DNA of 53,825 bases from UBA4742 sp002403895 (GTDB taxonomy: Bacteria; Actinomycetota; Acidimicrobiia; Acidimicrobiales; Acidimicrobilacustridaceae): the NCBI GenBank assembly GCA_036823295.1, contig DAISGD010000019.1, positions 1-53,825 of the forward strand. Reading direction: 5' to 3'. A program made the position numbers and the translations under genes. The notes under the pieces are model-generated. The model saw only the letters and a list, made by a program, of their open reading frames with translations, searched no databases and was not told the DNA's origin. Each line of letters begins with the position of its first letter. The first letter of the stretch is position 1. Shown here piece by piece: positions 31,668 to 39,941 of the stretch.

Positions 31668-32951
31668 CTAGGGTGTGACGGGCGTACTCGGGGTGATGAG
31701 CCGGGCCAGACGCAGGAGGTGGCGGTCATCCCCCCGGGCGCCGAGCAGCGAGATTCCCACCGGAATCCCGTCCCTGGTGCGCGCCGCGGGGACGGCGACC
31801 TGGGGGAGCCCGGCCAGGCTGGCCAGCGCGGTGAACCGCATGGTCCGGGCCCGGTAGTTGACCAAGTCGTCGTTCGTGGCGGTGAGGGACGGGGCCACGG
31901 TGGGCATGGTGGGCAACACCAGCGCCACGCCACCGGCGGTGAGCCCTTCGAGTCGGGCGGTGATGGCGGCGCGCTGCACCTTGGCCCGGGCCTCGTCGTC
32001 GGCGGTGAGGGTGGGGAGCATCTCGACCCGCCGGGCGATGTCCGGACCAAAGCGGGGGTGGACCGCCTCGATCCAGACCCCGTGTTCGGCCCACATCTCG
32101 CGGCCCTGGAGCACGCGGAAGGCCTCGCCCCCGCCGTCGAGCAGCTCGGCGCCGAGGGCCTCGACCTCGTGCACCCGGGCGTGGATGCGCAGCGTGGCCA
32201 ACACCGGCTCGAGGGCGTCGGCCACGTCGGGATCGGCAGGCTCGAACAGGTCCCGGGCGATGAGCAGCTCGGGCACGCCGGCGACGGGCGCCGGCACCCG
32301 CCCCGGTGGGTCGGGGCCAAGCAGAACCTCGCCGACCCGCTCGAGGGTCGCCGGGTCGCGGGCGAACCAGCCGCAGGTGTCGAAGCTGCGGGCCAGGGCG
32401 AAGGTTCCCGCGAGGCTGACGCGGCCGTGGGTGGGGCGGACGCCGTACAACCCATTGCAGGTCGCCGGTACCCGGATCGAGCCGCCGGTGTCGGTGCCGA
32501 GGGCGACATCGACCAGGCCGTGGGCCACGGCCGAGGCGGACCCGCTCGACGATCCGCCAGGGATCCGGTCCGCGGCGGCGCCGTTGCGAGGCGTACCGAA
32601 ATGCACGTTGCGGCCCACGAGACTGAACGCCAACTCATCGGTGATGGTGCGTCCCCCGAGCGTGGCCCCAGCAGCGAGCAGGCCTGCCACCGCGGGCGCG
32701 TCCTCGCCGGCCGGCTCGTGGGTGCGGGCCCAGTCGGGATTGCCGGCCCCGGTGACGAGCCCGGCCAGGTCGAACAGGTCCTTGGCCGCGAACGTCAGGC
32801 CGACCAGGGGGCCATCGGCGGCGCCGGCCCGGTGCACGGCCGGACCGGGGACGAACGCGCCCGGGTCGGCGGGGTGCCGTTCGGGAGCATCGTGGGCCGG
32901 CGCCGCCAGCACCTCCGCAGCGACGTCGAGCCTGGTCGGGGTGGCATCCAC
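31668..32951 (-). CDS. Amidase (amidase signature family)
   Basis: The 427-residue enzyme has the amidase-signature Ser-cisSer-Lys machinery: Lys57 in FAAKDLF, the cis-Ser near 134 in PGGSSSGSA and the nucleophile Ser158 in GTDTGGSIRVPA. It hydrolyses an amide to acid and ammonia. I place the start at the GTG at 32951, since the longer frame to 33044 would run through an inverted repeat and promoter. It is divergent from the solute-binding lipoprotein at 33056, and the shared region carries a GTTGCA/TGCAAC dyad. Substrate unknown; coupling to uptake of an amide compound is inference. Confidence 0.88.
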   Translation of the reverse strand: MDATPTRLDVAAEVLAAPAHDAPERHPADPGAFVPGPAVHRAGAADGPLVGLTFAAKDLFDLAGLVTGAGNPDWARTHEPAGEDAPAVAGLLAAGATLGGRTITDELAFSLVGRNVHFGTPRNGAAADRIPGGSSSGSASAVAHGLVDVALGTDTGGSIRVPATCNGLYGVRPTHGRVSLAGTFALARSFDTCGWFARDPATLERVGEVLLGPDPPGRVPAPVAGVPELLIARDLFEPADPDVADALEPVLATLRIHARVHEVEALGAELLDGGGEAFRVLQGREMWAEHGVWIEAVHPRFGPDIARRVEMLPTLTADDEARAKVQRAAITARLEGLTAGGVALVLPTMPTVAPSLTATNDDLVNYRARTMRFTALASLAGLPQVAVPAARTRDGIPVGISLLGARGDDRHLLRLARLITPSTPVTP

Positions 32952-32975
32952 CGGGCCATCCTGCCAGGCCGGATG

Positions 32976-32994
32976 GTTGCACGAACTCTGCAAC
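32976..32994. promoter_or_regulatory. Inverted repeat in the amidase/binding-protein divergent promoter
   Basis: The arms GTTGCA (32976-32981) and TGCAAC (32989-32994) are separated by 7 nt. The element lies between the amidase start and the -10 (TAGGGT, 33005-33010) of the binding-protein gene, which suits co-regulation of both. Confidence 0.4.
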
Positions 32995-33055
32995 GGAGCT
33001 GCGGTAGGGTGCCAGCTTTCGCCAGGCACGAAGGCGTTGCTCAAGGGGGGAAGTC

Positions 33056-34723
33056 GTGGAGTACAGGCGTGGGATCAACCGGCGGCGCTCGGTCATCGGC
33101 TTGCTGGCGATGGTGGCGGTCATGGCCGTCCTCGCTGTCGGGTGCGGCAAGAAGTCCAGTTCGTCGACGGGGACGACCGAGCCGGGCTTGGCCAACGGCA
33201 CCAACATCACGGTGGCCAACCCTGGTGAACCCAAGCCCGGCGGCACGTTGAAGTTCGGCCTCAACGCCGAGACCGACGGCTGGAGCCCCATCAAGAACCA
33301 GTGGGCCGGTTCCGCGTACATCGTGGCGGGCGCCATCTTCGATCACCTCACCGAGTACGACAGCAATGGCGTAGCTCAGCCCTATCTGGCCGAGTCGCTC
33401 ACGTCGAACAGCGACTTCACCGAGTGGACGGTGAAGATGCGGCCCAACGTGACGTTCCACAACGGCGAGAAGTGTGATGCCGCTGCGCTGAAGAAGAATT
33501 TCGAGGCTCAGCAGACGTCCATCCTGACCGGCCCGGTGTTCGCCAACCTGTCGACGATCGACATCGTCGACGCCCTCACGGTCAAGCTGAACATGAACCA
33601 GCCGTGGTCCACTTTCCCGGACCAGATGACGACACAGCCGGGAGCCGTCGCCGCTCCGGCCATGATCGATGCCCCCGACGGCGGCGTGCGCCAGCCCATT
33701 GGCACCGGGCCGTTCTCCTTCGTGGACTGGACGCCGGACAGCAAGCTCGACGTCAAGAAGTACGACTCGTATTGGCGCGTGGGCTATCCGCTGCTCGATG
33801 GCGTCCAGTTTCAGGTGCTCCCTGACCTGAGCAGCCGCAGCGCCGCGCTGCTGTCCGGCGCGGTCGACGTGATCGAGCAGGGCGACCCCCAGCAGATCAA
33901 GTCCCTCACCGAGGATGCGCAGAACGGTCAACTGCAGCTCTACACCGATGCCGGGCTGCAACAGAACGAGACGTTCACCGCCCTGAACGTGTCCAAGACG
34001 CCCTTCGATGATCCGCTGGCCCGCCAGATCCTCGCCTACGGCAGCGACCGCGACCTGCTGTCCAACAGCGTCTACCAGGGGTTGTTCAAGCCGGCGCTCG
34101 GGCCTTTCGGCGAGGCCGAGCCGTTCTACGTCCCGACCGACATGCCGACCTACGACAAGGTGAAGGCCCAGCAGCTCTCCGACGAGTACAAGCAGAAGTA
34201 CGGTCATCCCCTGCGGTTCAGCCTCTTGGTGACTCCCCAGCCCGAGGTGATGCAGATCGCCCAGGCCGGCCAACAGACGTACAAAGACATCGGGGTGGAG
34301 ATGACCATTCAGCCCGAGGATCAGGCGAAGTTGATCGCCGATGTGATCCTCGGCAACTACCAGGCCACCGGCTTCATCCTGTTCGGGACGAACACGCTGG
34401 ACGTAAACTACGTGTTCCTCCACGCCAAGACGGTGAAGCCCAACGGGCAGCTCTCGCTGAACTTCACCCGCAACGACGACCCGGTCCTGTCCAAGGCGCT
34501 CGACGACGCCCGCAAGACGAACAACCGGGACGAGCAGATCGCCCAGTACAAGATCGTCCAGGACCAACTGGCCAAGGACCTGAACTTCATCTTCCTGGTT
34601 CACAACCTCGAGGCCATCGCGTACTCGAACTCGACCCACGGCCTGACGGACCAGACGCTGCCCGACGGGCAGCCGATGCAGATCAGCGTCGTCCCTACGC
34701 TCTACGGGGCGTGGAAGAGCTGA
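33056..34723 (+). CDS. ABC transporter substrate-binding lipoprotein (oligopeptide/SBP family 5)
   Basis: The 555-residue protein has a lipoprotein signal (Arg-rich start, hydrophobic core, lipobox LAVGC with Cys30) and the family-5 solute-binding outline. KPGGTLKFGL opens the mature part, and YLAESLTSNSDFTEWTVKMRPNVTFHNG holds the signature. The family binds peptides, nickel, or other small molecules at the cell surface for an ABC importer. The GTG start has an AAGGGGGGA site. No permease or ATPase gene is next to it, so it is an orphan binding protein here. It is divergent from an amidase. Confidence 0.9.
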   Translation: MEYRRGINRRRSVIGLLAMVAVMAVLAVGCGKKSSSSTGTTEPGLANGTNITVANPGEPKPGGTLKFGLNAETDGWSPIKNQWAGSAYIVAGAIFDHLTEYDSNGVAQPYLAESLTSNSDFTEWTVKMRPNVTFHNGEKCDAAALKKNFEAQQTSILTGPVFANLSTIDIVDALTVKLNMNQPWSTFPDQMTTQPGAVAAPAMIDAPDGGVRQPIGTGPFSFVDWTPDSKLDVKKYDSYWRVGYPLLDGVQFQVLPDLSSRSAALLSGAVDVIEQGDPQQIKSLTEDAQNGQLQLYTDAGLQQNETFTALNVSKTPFDDPLARQILAYGSDRDLLSNSVYQGLFKPALGPFGEAEPFYVPTDMPTYDKVKAQQLSDEYKQKYGHPLRFSLLVTPQPEVMQIAQAGQQTYKDIGVEMTIQPEDQAKLIADVILGNYQATGFILFGTNTLDVNYVFLHAKTVKPNGQLSLNFTRNDDPVLSKALDDARKTNNRDEQIAQYKIVQDQLAKDLNFIFLVHNLEAIAYSNSTHGLTDQTLPDGQPMQISVVPTLYGAWKS

Positions 34724-34809
34724 CCGCCCGGAGCGGCGGCGGGAGTCCGCCCCCGACGAGGTCGATCGGGCCGCCTAGCTGGTCGCCGCTTTCAACGGCT
34801 GACGAGGGC

Positions 34810-35700
34810 TCACGTGAGCTGGTCGGCCAGGATGCGGGCCAACTCGAGCGGCTGGTCCCCCTGGATGCTGTGCCCGGCGGCATCGACCACCACGACGCGA
34901 GCATCGGGACGGCGGCGCTGAAGCTCGGCCACGTCCTCGTCGTCGACCACCGGCGAGAGGCCGCCCTGGACCAACAGCACGGATGCATCCGCGTCCGAGA
35001 CGGCGTCCCACAGGTCGGCGAAGCGCGTGTCGAGGGCGCCCAGCCGCTCAGGATCGCGGGTCGGTCGGTCGTAGCGCCATTCCCAGGCGCCATCCGGGCG
35101 CGGGCGGGCGTTGTGGAGGATGCCCCGCCGCAGCGACGAACGAGACCGGGTCGGGTTGTGGGCCATGGTCCGTTCCAACAGCGCATCGAAGCTCTCGAAC
35201 TCCGTCGGACCATCCACGAAGGCGACGATGGCGGCCGCCTTGTCCTGGTTTACGCCGGGGGTGATGTCCACCAACACCAGGTGGTCGGCGGTGGCTGGCT
35301 CGGCAGCCACCGTGGCCAGGGCGGTCAGCCCACCGAGTGACATCCCCACCACGGTGCTGGCGGTCGGGGCCAACGAAGCGATGACCGCGGCTACGTCGGT
35401 GGCCATGGTCTGGGGCCGGTAGTCGTGATCGGGTCGCCAGGCCGAATGGCCATGGCCCGGGAGGTCGATGGCCAGCAACGGCCGATCGAGCGCGAGAGCC
35501 ACCGTGTCCCAGGTGTGGGCGTTCTGGGCGCCGCCGTGGACCAGGACCAGTTCCGGCGCCTCGTCGCCCCACGCCAGGCTACTCACTCCGAGGCCCGACG
35601 GGGCCATGATCCCGATCCGCTGCACGGCCGGAGGACGGAACGTCAGGCCCACCTCCCGCGCGTTCTCGGGCAGCAGGGCGAACTCGTCGTAGGCCTTCAT
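34810..35700 (-). CDS. Alpha/beta-fold hydrolase
   Basis: The 296-residue hydrolase has LVHGGAQNAHTWD (oxyanion), the nucleophile elbow GMSLGG, an acid in the VLLVQGGLSPVVDDED segment and the catalytic His in DAAGHSIQGDQP. The N-terminal 40 residues are an extension before the fold. It resembles general esterase/epoxide hydrolase-type enzymes. It is convergent with the binding-protein gene, separated by 86 nt containing a GGCGG/CCGCC hairpin near 34735-34751. Substrate unknown. Confidence 0.85.
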   Translation of the reverse strand: MKAYDEFALLPENAREVGLTFRPPAVQRIGIMAPSGLGVSSLAWGDEAPELVLVHGGAQNAHTWDTVALALDRPLLAIDLPGHGHSAWRPDHDYRPQTMATDVAAVIASLAPTASTVVGMSLGGLTALATVAAEPATADHLVLVDITPGVNQDKAAAIVAFVDGPTEFESFDALLERTMAHNPTRSRSSLRRGILHNARPRPDGAWEWRYDRPTRDPERLGALDTRFADLWDAVSDADASVLLVQGGLSPVVDDEDVAELQRRRPDARVVVVDAAGHSIQGDQPLELARILADQLT

Positions 35701-35789
35701 CGGCTCAGCTTACGGCTCGCAGCCCAGGCCCGCCCCGAGGCATGGGTCACGGTGGGTCCCTCGCCCCAGCCCGTCGGGCGGCTCCACGG

Positions 35790-35795
35790 TATCGT
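35790..35795 (+). promoter_or_regulatory. Leaderless -10 element of the 35802 methyltransferase gene
   Basis: TATCGT ends 6 nt before the ATG at 35802; there is no ribosome-binding site. Confidence 0.4.
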
Positions 35796-35801
35796 CGGCC
35801 C

Positions 35802-36419
35802 ATGGGTGTCTGGGAAGCGCAGGTTCTCCCGAGGGTCATCGACAAGATGCTGGGCAACGAGCAGATGGCCAAGGTGCGATCGCGCTCGCTCGCCGGGTTG
35901 CACGGTGTCGTGGTGGAGATCGGCTTCGGCTCGGGACCCAACGTGCCCCTCTACCCTGAGGCCGTCACCAAGGTCTATGCCGTGGATCCCTCGGTTGTGG
36001 GCCGCAAGTTGGCTGCCGAGCGAGTGGTGGCGTCACCGATCCCCATCGAGTTCATTGGGCTTGATTGTGAGCATCTCCCCCTCCCCGACGATTCGGCGGA
36101 CAGCGCGCTCAGCACGTGGACGCTGTGCTCCGTCCCCGATGTCGCGGCGGCGTTGGCCGAACTGCGGCGGGTGATCCGTCCGGGGGGCGACTTCCTCTTT
36201 CTCGAGCACGGGCACTCGCCAGTCGAGAAGGTTGCTCGCCGCCAACAGCGATTCGAGCCGCTGCAGAAGCGCGTGGCAGGCGGTTGCCACCTGACCCGGG
36301 ACATCCCCGCGCTGGTCGGTGGATCTGGGTTCGAGATCCAGCGCGTCGCCGAGTTCGACATCGCCGGCCCCAAGATCATGAGCCACATGTTCTCCGGAGC
36401 GGCGCGCAACCCCGGTTGA
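35802..36419 (+). CDS. Class I SAM-dependent methyltransferase (METTL7-like)
   Basis: The 205-residue protein carries VVEIGFGSGPNVPLYP (SAM loop, near residue 36), YAVDPS, the acidic LPLPDDSADSALSTWTLCSVPD and RPGGDFLFLEHG. The HG-containing segment and the later HLTRDIPALVGGSGFEI match the small METTL7/thiol methyltransferase-like group found in actinomycetes. It may methylate a thiol or a lipid precursor; the substrate is not fixed. The ATG at 35802 is chosen on the -10 at 35790. Confidence 0.87.
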   Translation: MGVWEAQVLPRVIDKMLGNEQMAKVRSRSLAGLHGVVVEIGFGSGPNVPLYPEAVTKVYAVDPSVVGRKLAAERVVASPIPIEFIGLDCEHLPLPDDSADSALSTWTLCSVPDVAAALAELRRVIRPGGDFLFLEHGHSPVEKVARRQQRFEPLQKRVAGGCHLTRDIPALVGGSGFEIQRVAEFDIAGPKIMSHMFSGAARNPG

Positions 36420-36480
36420 CGAGCAGACCCGCAGCGAGCCGAGGGGTGCCGCCGAGCGAACCCGAATTTCCTGCCAAAGT

Positions 36481-36503
36481 GACCCGCGGCGAGGACGCGG
36501 GTC
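36481..36503. repeat. Hairpin upstream of the aldose epimerase gene
   Basis: GACCCGCG (36481-36488) and CGCGGGTC (36496-36503) form a perfect 8-bp stem with a 7-nt loop. It follows a CCCGAATTTC string also found by hairpin repeat copy 1. It could terminate the methyltransferase transcript, but no U-tract follows. Confidence 0.35.
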
Positions 36504-36518
36504 GGTCACGATAGGCGG

Positions 36519-37442
36519 GTGCCCACCGCTCGCCTCCATCTGTTCGAAGACCAGCCTGCCGTCACGCTCAATGCGGGCGAGCTGAGCGCCACCTTCCTGC
36601 CCGGCCTCGGCATGTTGGGAGCGTCGTTGCGCAAGGGCACCAACGAGTTCTTGAGCTTGCACGCCGGTGTGAACGGCTACGCCAAGGGGCATACGACGGG
36701 CCTCCCGCTGCTGGCCCCGTGGGCCAATCGGCTCGGCGGCGACGAGTACAAGGTCGGGTCGCTCACCGTCGATCTTGCTCAGGCCCCGCGCATCCACCGT
36801 GATGCCAACGGCCTGCCCATCCACGGCACGTTGGGCGCCGATACGGGCTGGGACCTCGTACGCATCGCCACCGACGCAGGCTCGGCGGTGCTGGTGGGCC
36901 GCCTGGACGTGGGGGCCCGCCCTGACCTGCTCGAGTCATTTCCCTTTCCCCACGAGCTCAGCGTCGAGTATCGCCTCGATGCCCTGGCTCTCACCGTGGC
37001 CACCACCATCCGCGCCACCGGCCGTCGCCGGGTGCCGGTGTCGTTCGGCTGGCACCCCTACCTGCGGCTTCCCGGTGTTCGCCGCAACGCAGTGCGGGTG
37101 GTGTTGCCGGCACGCCGGCACCTGCTGCTCGACGAGCGGGGCATCCCTACCGGCGAGGGGCACAAGGTGACGGCCGAGGCAGACCCGCTGGGCAGCCGGA
37201 CATTCGACCACCTCTACGCCCTGGGTCGGGATCGGCGCCTGGGGCTCGCCGGTGGGGAGCACGAGGTGCGGCTCCGGTTCGACCGCAACTACGGCTACAC
37301 GCAGGTCTACGCGCCTGGCGACCTGAACCTGGTGTGCCTCGAGCCCATGACCGCACCCGTCGACGCCCTGGTGACCGGGGCCTGCCCGTTTGTGTCCCCG
37401 GGCCAGAGCTTCACCGCCCGCTTCTCCATCGCCCCTTCCTGA
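36519..37442 (+). CDS. Aldose 1-epimerase (galactose mutarotase-like)
   Basis: The 307-residue protein has the mutarotase fold markers: PLLAPWANRLGG near residue 65, the catalytic His in PIHGTLG, the second His in SFGWHPYLRLPG near 175 and the late Glu in VCLEPMTAPVDALVTG. It interconverts alpha and beta anomers of aldoses such as glucose or galactose. The GTG start lies 6 nt after a CACGAT -10-like string. It is near the polyphosphate glucokinase gene at 38491, which uses glucose. Confidence 0.87.
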   Translation: MPTARLHLFEDQPAVTLNAGELSATFLPGLGMLGASLRKGTNEFLSLHAGVNGYAKGHTTGLPLLAPWANRLGGDEYKVGSLTVDLAQAPRIHRDANGLPIHGTLGADTGWDLVRIATDAGSAVLVGRLDVGARPDLLESFPFPHELSVEYRLDALALTVATTIRATGRRRVPVSFGWHPYLRLPGVRRNAVRVVLPARRHLLLDERGIPTGEGHKVTAEADPLGSRTFDHLYALGRDRRLGLAGGEHEVRLRFDRNYGYTQVYAPGDLNLVCLEPMTAPVDALVTGACPFVSPGQSFTARFSIAPS

Positions 37443-37511
37443 GCGCGTCCTCAGGTCGAAGGGGCGAGGCGGTCCGCCACGGGGAGCCGACATCGCGTTT
37501 TCCGTATGGAA

Positions 37512-37526
37512 GAAACATGTTGTTTC
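37512..37526. promoter_or_regulatory. Operator candidate for the HTH/nucleotidyltransferase pair
   Basis: GAAACA-TGT-TGTTTC is a 15-nt inverted repeat located between the -35 and -10 positions of the HTH gene promoter. This is where an autorepressing antitoxin would bind. Confidence 0.5.
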
Positions 37527-37529
37527 CGG

Positions 37530-37535
37530 TATATT
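37530..37535 (+). promoter_or_regulatory. -10 element of the HTH gene
   Basis: TATATT ends 7 nt before the ATG at 37543 and gives a leaderless transcript. The surrounding 45 nt are markedly AT-richer than the rest of the window. Confidence 0.5.
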
Positions 37536-37542
37536 GCGAATC

Positions 37543-37857
37543 ATGGATGAGGTTTCCACCCACCTCCGGCGCCTTCGCCTCGCGGCCCGTCTGACGCAGG
37601 CCGAGCTGGCGAAGCGGTCCGGCGTCGGCCAGCCGGTCCTGAGCCTCTACGAGCGCGGTCGCCGGGTGCCACGCGCCGATTTGTTTCTCCGCCTCGTCGA
37701 GGTACTCGGCTACCGGGCCGAGTTCCTGCCCGGCGCGCCGTCCGGGCGTATGTCCGACCGCCTCGTGGCCCGGGTGCTCCCCGATCTGTTGGGACTGGCG
37801 GACGCGTTGCCCCAACGCCCGGCCGGTGATCTGGTCTACCCCCGCCTACCGGGGTGA
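37543..37857 (+). CDS. XRE-family HTH regulator, putative antitoxin
   Basis: The 104-residue protein consists of a Cro/CI-type helix-turn-helix over about residues 5-60 (LRRLRLAARLTQAELAKRSG with the recognition helix QPVLSLYERGRR) plus a short C-terminal region. It would bind DNA, probably its own promoter dyad at 37512-37526. The nucleotidyltransferase gene follows directly, its possible GTG start overlapping this stop. The pairing and size suit an antitoxin of a nucleotidyltransferase toxin-antitoxin module. The start is set by the leaderless -10 at 37530. Confidence 0.82.
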   Translation: MDEVSTHLRRLRLAARLTQAELAKRSGVGQPVLSLYERGRRVPRADLFLRLVEVLGYRAEFLPGAPSGRMSDRLVARVLPDLLGLADALPQRPAGDLVYPRLPG

Positions 37858-37859
37858 TC

Positions 37860-38441
37860 ATGACGGACGAAACCCCACTGACCGACAAGGTGATCGCCGT
37901 CCACCGGGCTCTTGACGCGGCCACGGTGCCGCACGCGTTCGGCGGGGCGCTCGCCCTGGCGTACTGCACCGGCGAACCGCGGGCGACGCGCGACATCGAC
38001 GTGAACGTCTTCGTGGCGCCGGAGACGGCGGGTTCGGTCCTCGGGTCCCTCCCCGACGGCGTGGCCCATGATGACGACGACGTCGCTGGCTGCATCCGAG
38101 ACGGGCAGATCCGGTTGTGGTGGGCGCGCACTCCGCTCGACCTCTTCTTCGGCTACCACCATTTCCACGATCACGCGGCGGGGCGGGTCCGCCGGGTGCC
38201 GTTTGCCGACACCGTCATTCCGGTGCTGGACGGGACCGATCTCGTGGTGTTCAAGGCCCTCTTCGATCGGCCCAGGGACTGGGTCGACATTGCCGCCATC
38301 GCCGACGTCGAGGGGGCCGACCTCGTGGCCGCCGGTCGCTGGCTCAGCGACCTCGTGGGCGACGATGACCAGCGCGTCCGCCGACTGGCCGAAATCCGGG
38401 AGGCAAGTCTCTCTCAAGGGCCGACCTTGGCCGGCGACTGA
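37860..38441 (+). CDS. Nucleotidyltransferase, AbiEii/MNT-like putative toxin
   Basis: The 193-residue protein has the minimal nucleotidyltransferase core: AFGGALALAYCTG (helix before the glycine loop), the metal pair in RATRDIDVNVF (residues 41-51), the third acidic position in TPLDLFFG near 88 and a C-terminal VFKALFDRPRDWVDIAAI typical of AbiEii/AbiGii-like proteins. The catalytic residues look intact, so it may transfer nucleotides to tRNA or another target. A GGGG site precedes the ATG at 37860; GTG 37854 overlapping the HTH stop is an alternative. With the HTH gene it forms a probable toxin-antitoxin pair. Confidence 0.8.
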   Translation: MTDETPLTDKVIAVHRALDAATVPHAFGGALALAYCTGEPRATRDIDVNVFVAPETAGSVLGSLPDGVAHDDDDVAGCIRDGQIRLWWARTPLDLFFGYHHFHDHAAGRVRRVPFADTVIPVLDGTDLVVFKALFDRPRDWVDIAAIADVEGADLVAAGRWLSDLVGDDDQRVRRLAEIREASLSQGPTLAGD

Positions 38442-38490
38442 TGCCAGACTGCCGGGCGGGCGCGTGGTCGCCACCGGCAAGGGAGAGCAC

Positions 38491-39240
38491 ATGCAGGCAC
38501 TCGGGATCGACATCGGCGGCACCGGCATCAAGGGTGCCGTGGTGGATACGGCCACCGGGGCGCTCACCGTCGAGCGGCTGCGGATCGAGACGCCGCATCC
38601 GGCCACCCCCGACGCGGTGTCCGATGTGGTCCGCCGGATCACGCAGCACTTTGCCTGGACCGGCCCGGTGGGTTGCACGTTCCCGGGTGTGGTGAAGGGC
38701 GGCACGATTCGCACCGCGGCCAACGTGGACCACGACTGGGTCGACCTGCCGGCCGACCGGTTGTTCGCCAAGGCGACGGGATGCAAGGTCGCCGTCATCA
38801 ACGATGCCGACGCGGCCGGCGAGGCCGAGGCTCGCTTCGGTCACGAGCAGGCTCGGCGCGGCGTGGTCGTGCTCCTCACCCTCGGGACCGGCATCGGCAG
38901 TGCGCTCGTAGTCGACGGCGTACTCATCCCCAACACCGAGTTCGGTCACCTCAAGATGGGCAGGAAGCAGCGCGACGCCGAGCGACTGGCGGCCGAATCC
39001 GTGCGTGAGCGCGAGGATCTCGGATGGAAGGGATGGGCGCGCCGGCTCAGCGATTACCTCTCGGAGCTGGAGCAGTTGCTGTGGCCGGACCTGTTCGTGT
39101 TGGGGGGCGGCGTGTCGAAGAAGGCCGACAAGTTCATCCCCCACATTCGCTGCGCGACGCCGATCCTGGCCGCCCAGTTGCTCAACCAGGCGGGCATCGT
39201 CGGCGCCGCGCTCGCAGCCGAGCGGGAGGCGTCAGCCTGA
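38491..39240 (+). CDS. ppgK: Polyphosphate glucokinase (ROK family)
   Basis: The 249-residue kinase has the ROK/actin-like phosphate loop GIDIGGTGIKGA (5-16), VINDADAAGEAEARFG (about 110-125), the second loop LTLGTGIGSALVVDG and FGHLKMG. The late LGGGVSKKADKFIP is characteristic of actinobacterial PpgK. It phosphorylates glucose using polyphosphate, and often ATP. The ATG follows GGGAGA. Its last nine bases overlap the 3' end of the convergent tetR gene. It may feed on the product of the nearby aldose epimerase. Confidence 0.93.
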   Translation: MQALGIDIGGTGIKGAVVDTATGALTVERLRIETPHPATPDAVSDVVRRITQHFAWTGPVGCTFPGVVKGGTIRTAANVDHDWVDLPADRLFAKATGCKVAVINDADAAGEAEARFGHEQARRGVVVLLTLGTGIGSALVVDGVLIPNTEFGHLKMGRKQRDAERLAAESVREREDLGWKGWARRLSDYLSELEQLLWPDLFVLGGGVSKKADKFIPHIRCATPILAAQLLNQAGIVGAALAAEREASA

Positions 39241-39837
39241 ACGCAGCTGGGTCCGGTTGAACCCGTCGGTCACGGCGGCGTGCAGAGAGCGGAGATAGCC
39301 GAGGGCCGCCTCGGGCGGTCCCAGCATCCCCCGCAGCTCGAGCGACGTGACGCCGTGGGTGATGGCCCACATCTGGTGGGCCAGGTCGGAGGCGTTCCCC
39401 GCGAACAGGCCGGCATCGACACACCGTTGCACGGCGCCGATGCACATCCCGAGTGTGGCGAGCGCGAAGACCGAGTCGTCCTTGGAGGGATGGAATTCGG
39501 GGACGGGTGAACCGAACATGATGTCGTAGAAGTAGGGACTGTCGATGGCGCTCTGGTGGTACGCCTCGCCCAGGGCCAGCAGGTCGGCCAGCGGATCGTC
39601 GGTCAAGGGCACCGCCCGTTGGTGCTCGTCGAGGCGGCGGAAGCCCTCCAGGAAGAGCTGGCGGACGAGCTCCTCCTTGGATCCGATGAGGCTGTAGATC
39701 GCCGTGGTCGAGGTGCCCACGTCGGCCGCCACCCGTCGGGTGCTGAGCGCCTGGGGGCCCTCGGTGGCCAGCAGTCGCGCCGCGGTATCGAGCAGTTGCT
39801 GGCGCAGATCGTCGCTGTACTCACGGGGCCTGGGCAC
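39232..39837 (-). CDS. TetR-family transcriptional regulator (WHG-type C-terminal domain)
   Basis: The 201-residue regulator has a TetR DNA-binding domain over residues 8-55 (LLDTAARLLATEGPQALSTR, then VGTSTTAIYSLIGSKEELV). Its C-terminal ligand domain ends in WAITHGVTSLELRG, the WHG signature. It probably controls the divergent carotenoid oxygenase gene and itself through the overlapping palindromes at 39859-39878. The start is GTG. Its 3' end overlaps that of ppgK by nine bases in convergent orientation. The ligand is unknown; it could also be the binder of one of the orphan operators in this window, but nothing shows that. Confidence 0.9.
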   Translation of the reverse strand: MPRPREYSDDLRQQLLDTAARLLATEGPQALSTRRVAADVGTSTTAIYSLIGSKEELVRQLFLEGFRRLDEHQRAVPLTDDPLADLLALGEAYHQSAIDSPYFYDIMFGSPVPEFHPSKDDSVFALATLGMCIGAVQRCVDAGLFAGNASDLAHQMWAITHGVTSLELRGMLGPPEAALGYLRSLHAAVTDGFNRTQLRSG

Positions 39838-39858
39838 CTTGACAGCGTAGCCGAATCG

Positions 39859-39878
39859 TTGTTATGTAACAATGTTAC
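39859..39878. promoter_or_regulatory. TetR operator candidate
   Basis: Two overlapping inverted repeats, TTGTTA-TG-TAACAA (39859-39872) and GTAAC-AAT-GTTAC (39866-39878), lie 22 nt upstream of the TetR start. They face the carotenoid oxygenase gene. The stretch is AT-rich against a GC-rich background. Confidence 0.55.
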
Positions 39879-39941
39879 GAATGTACTCGATCGATCACCC
39901 GACCAGTCGAGTCGACACCCACCGCCTCCGGGGAGCCAGCC

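Noticed and set aside
37600..37610. An isolated TCTGACGCAGG-type half site resembling the CTGAC operator.
   Set aside because: It is within the HTH coding sequence and lacks the second arm.
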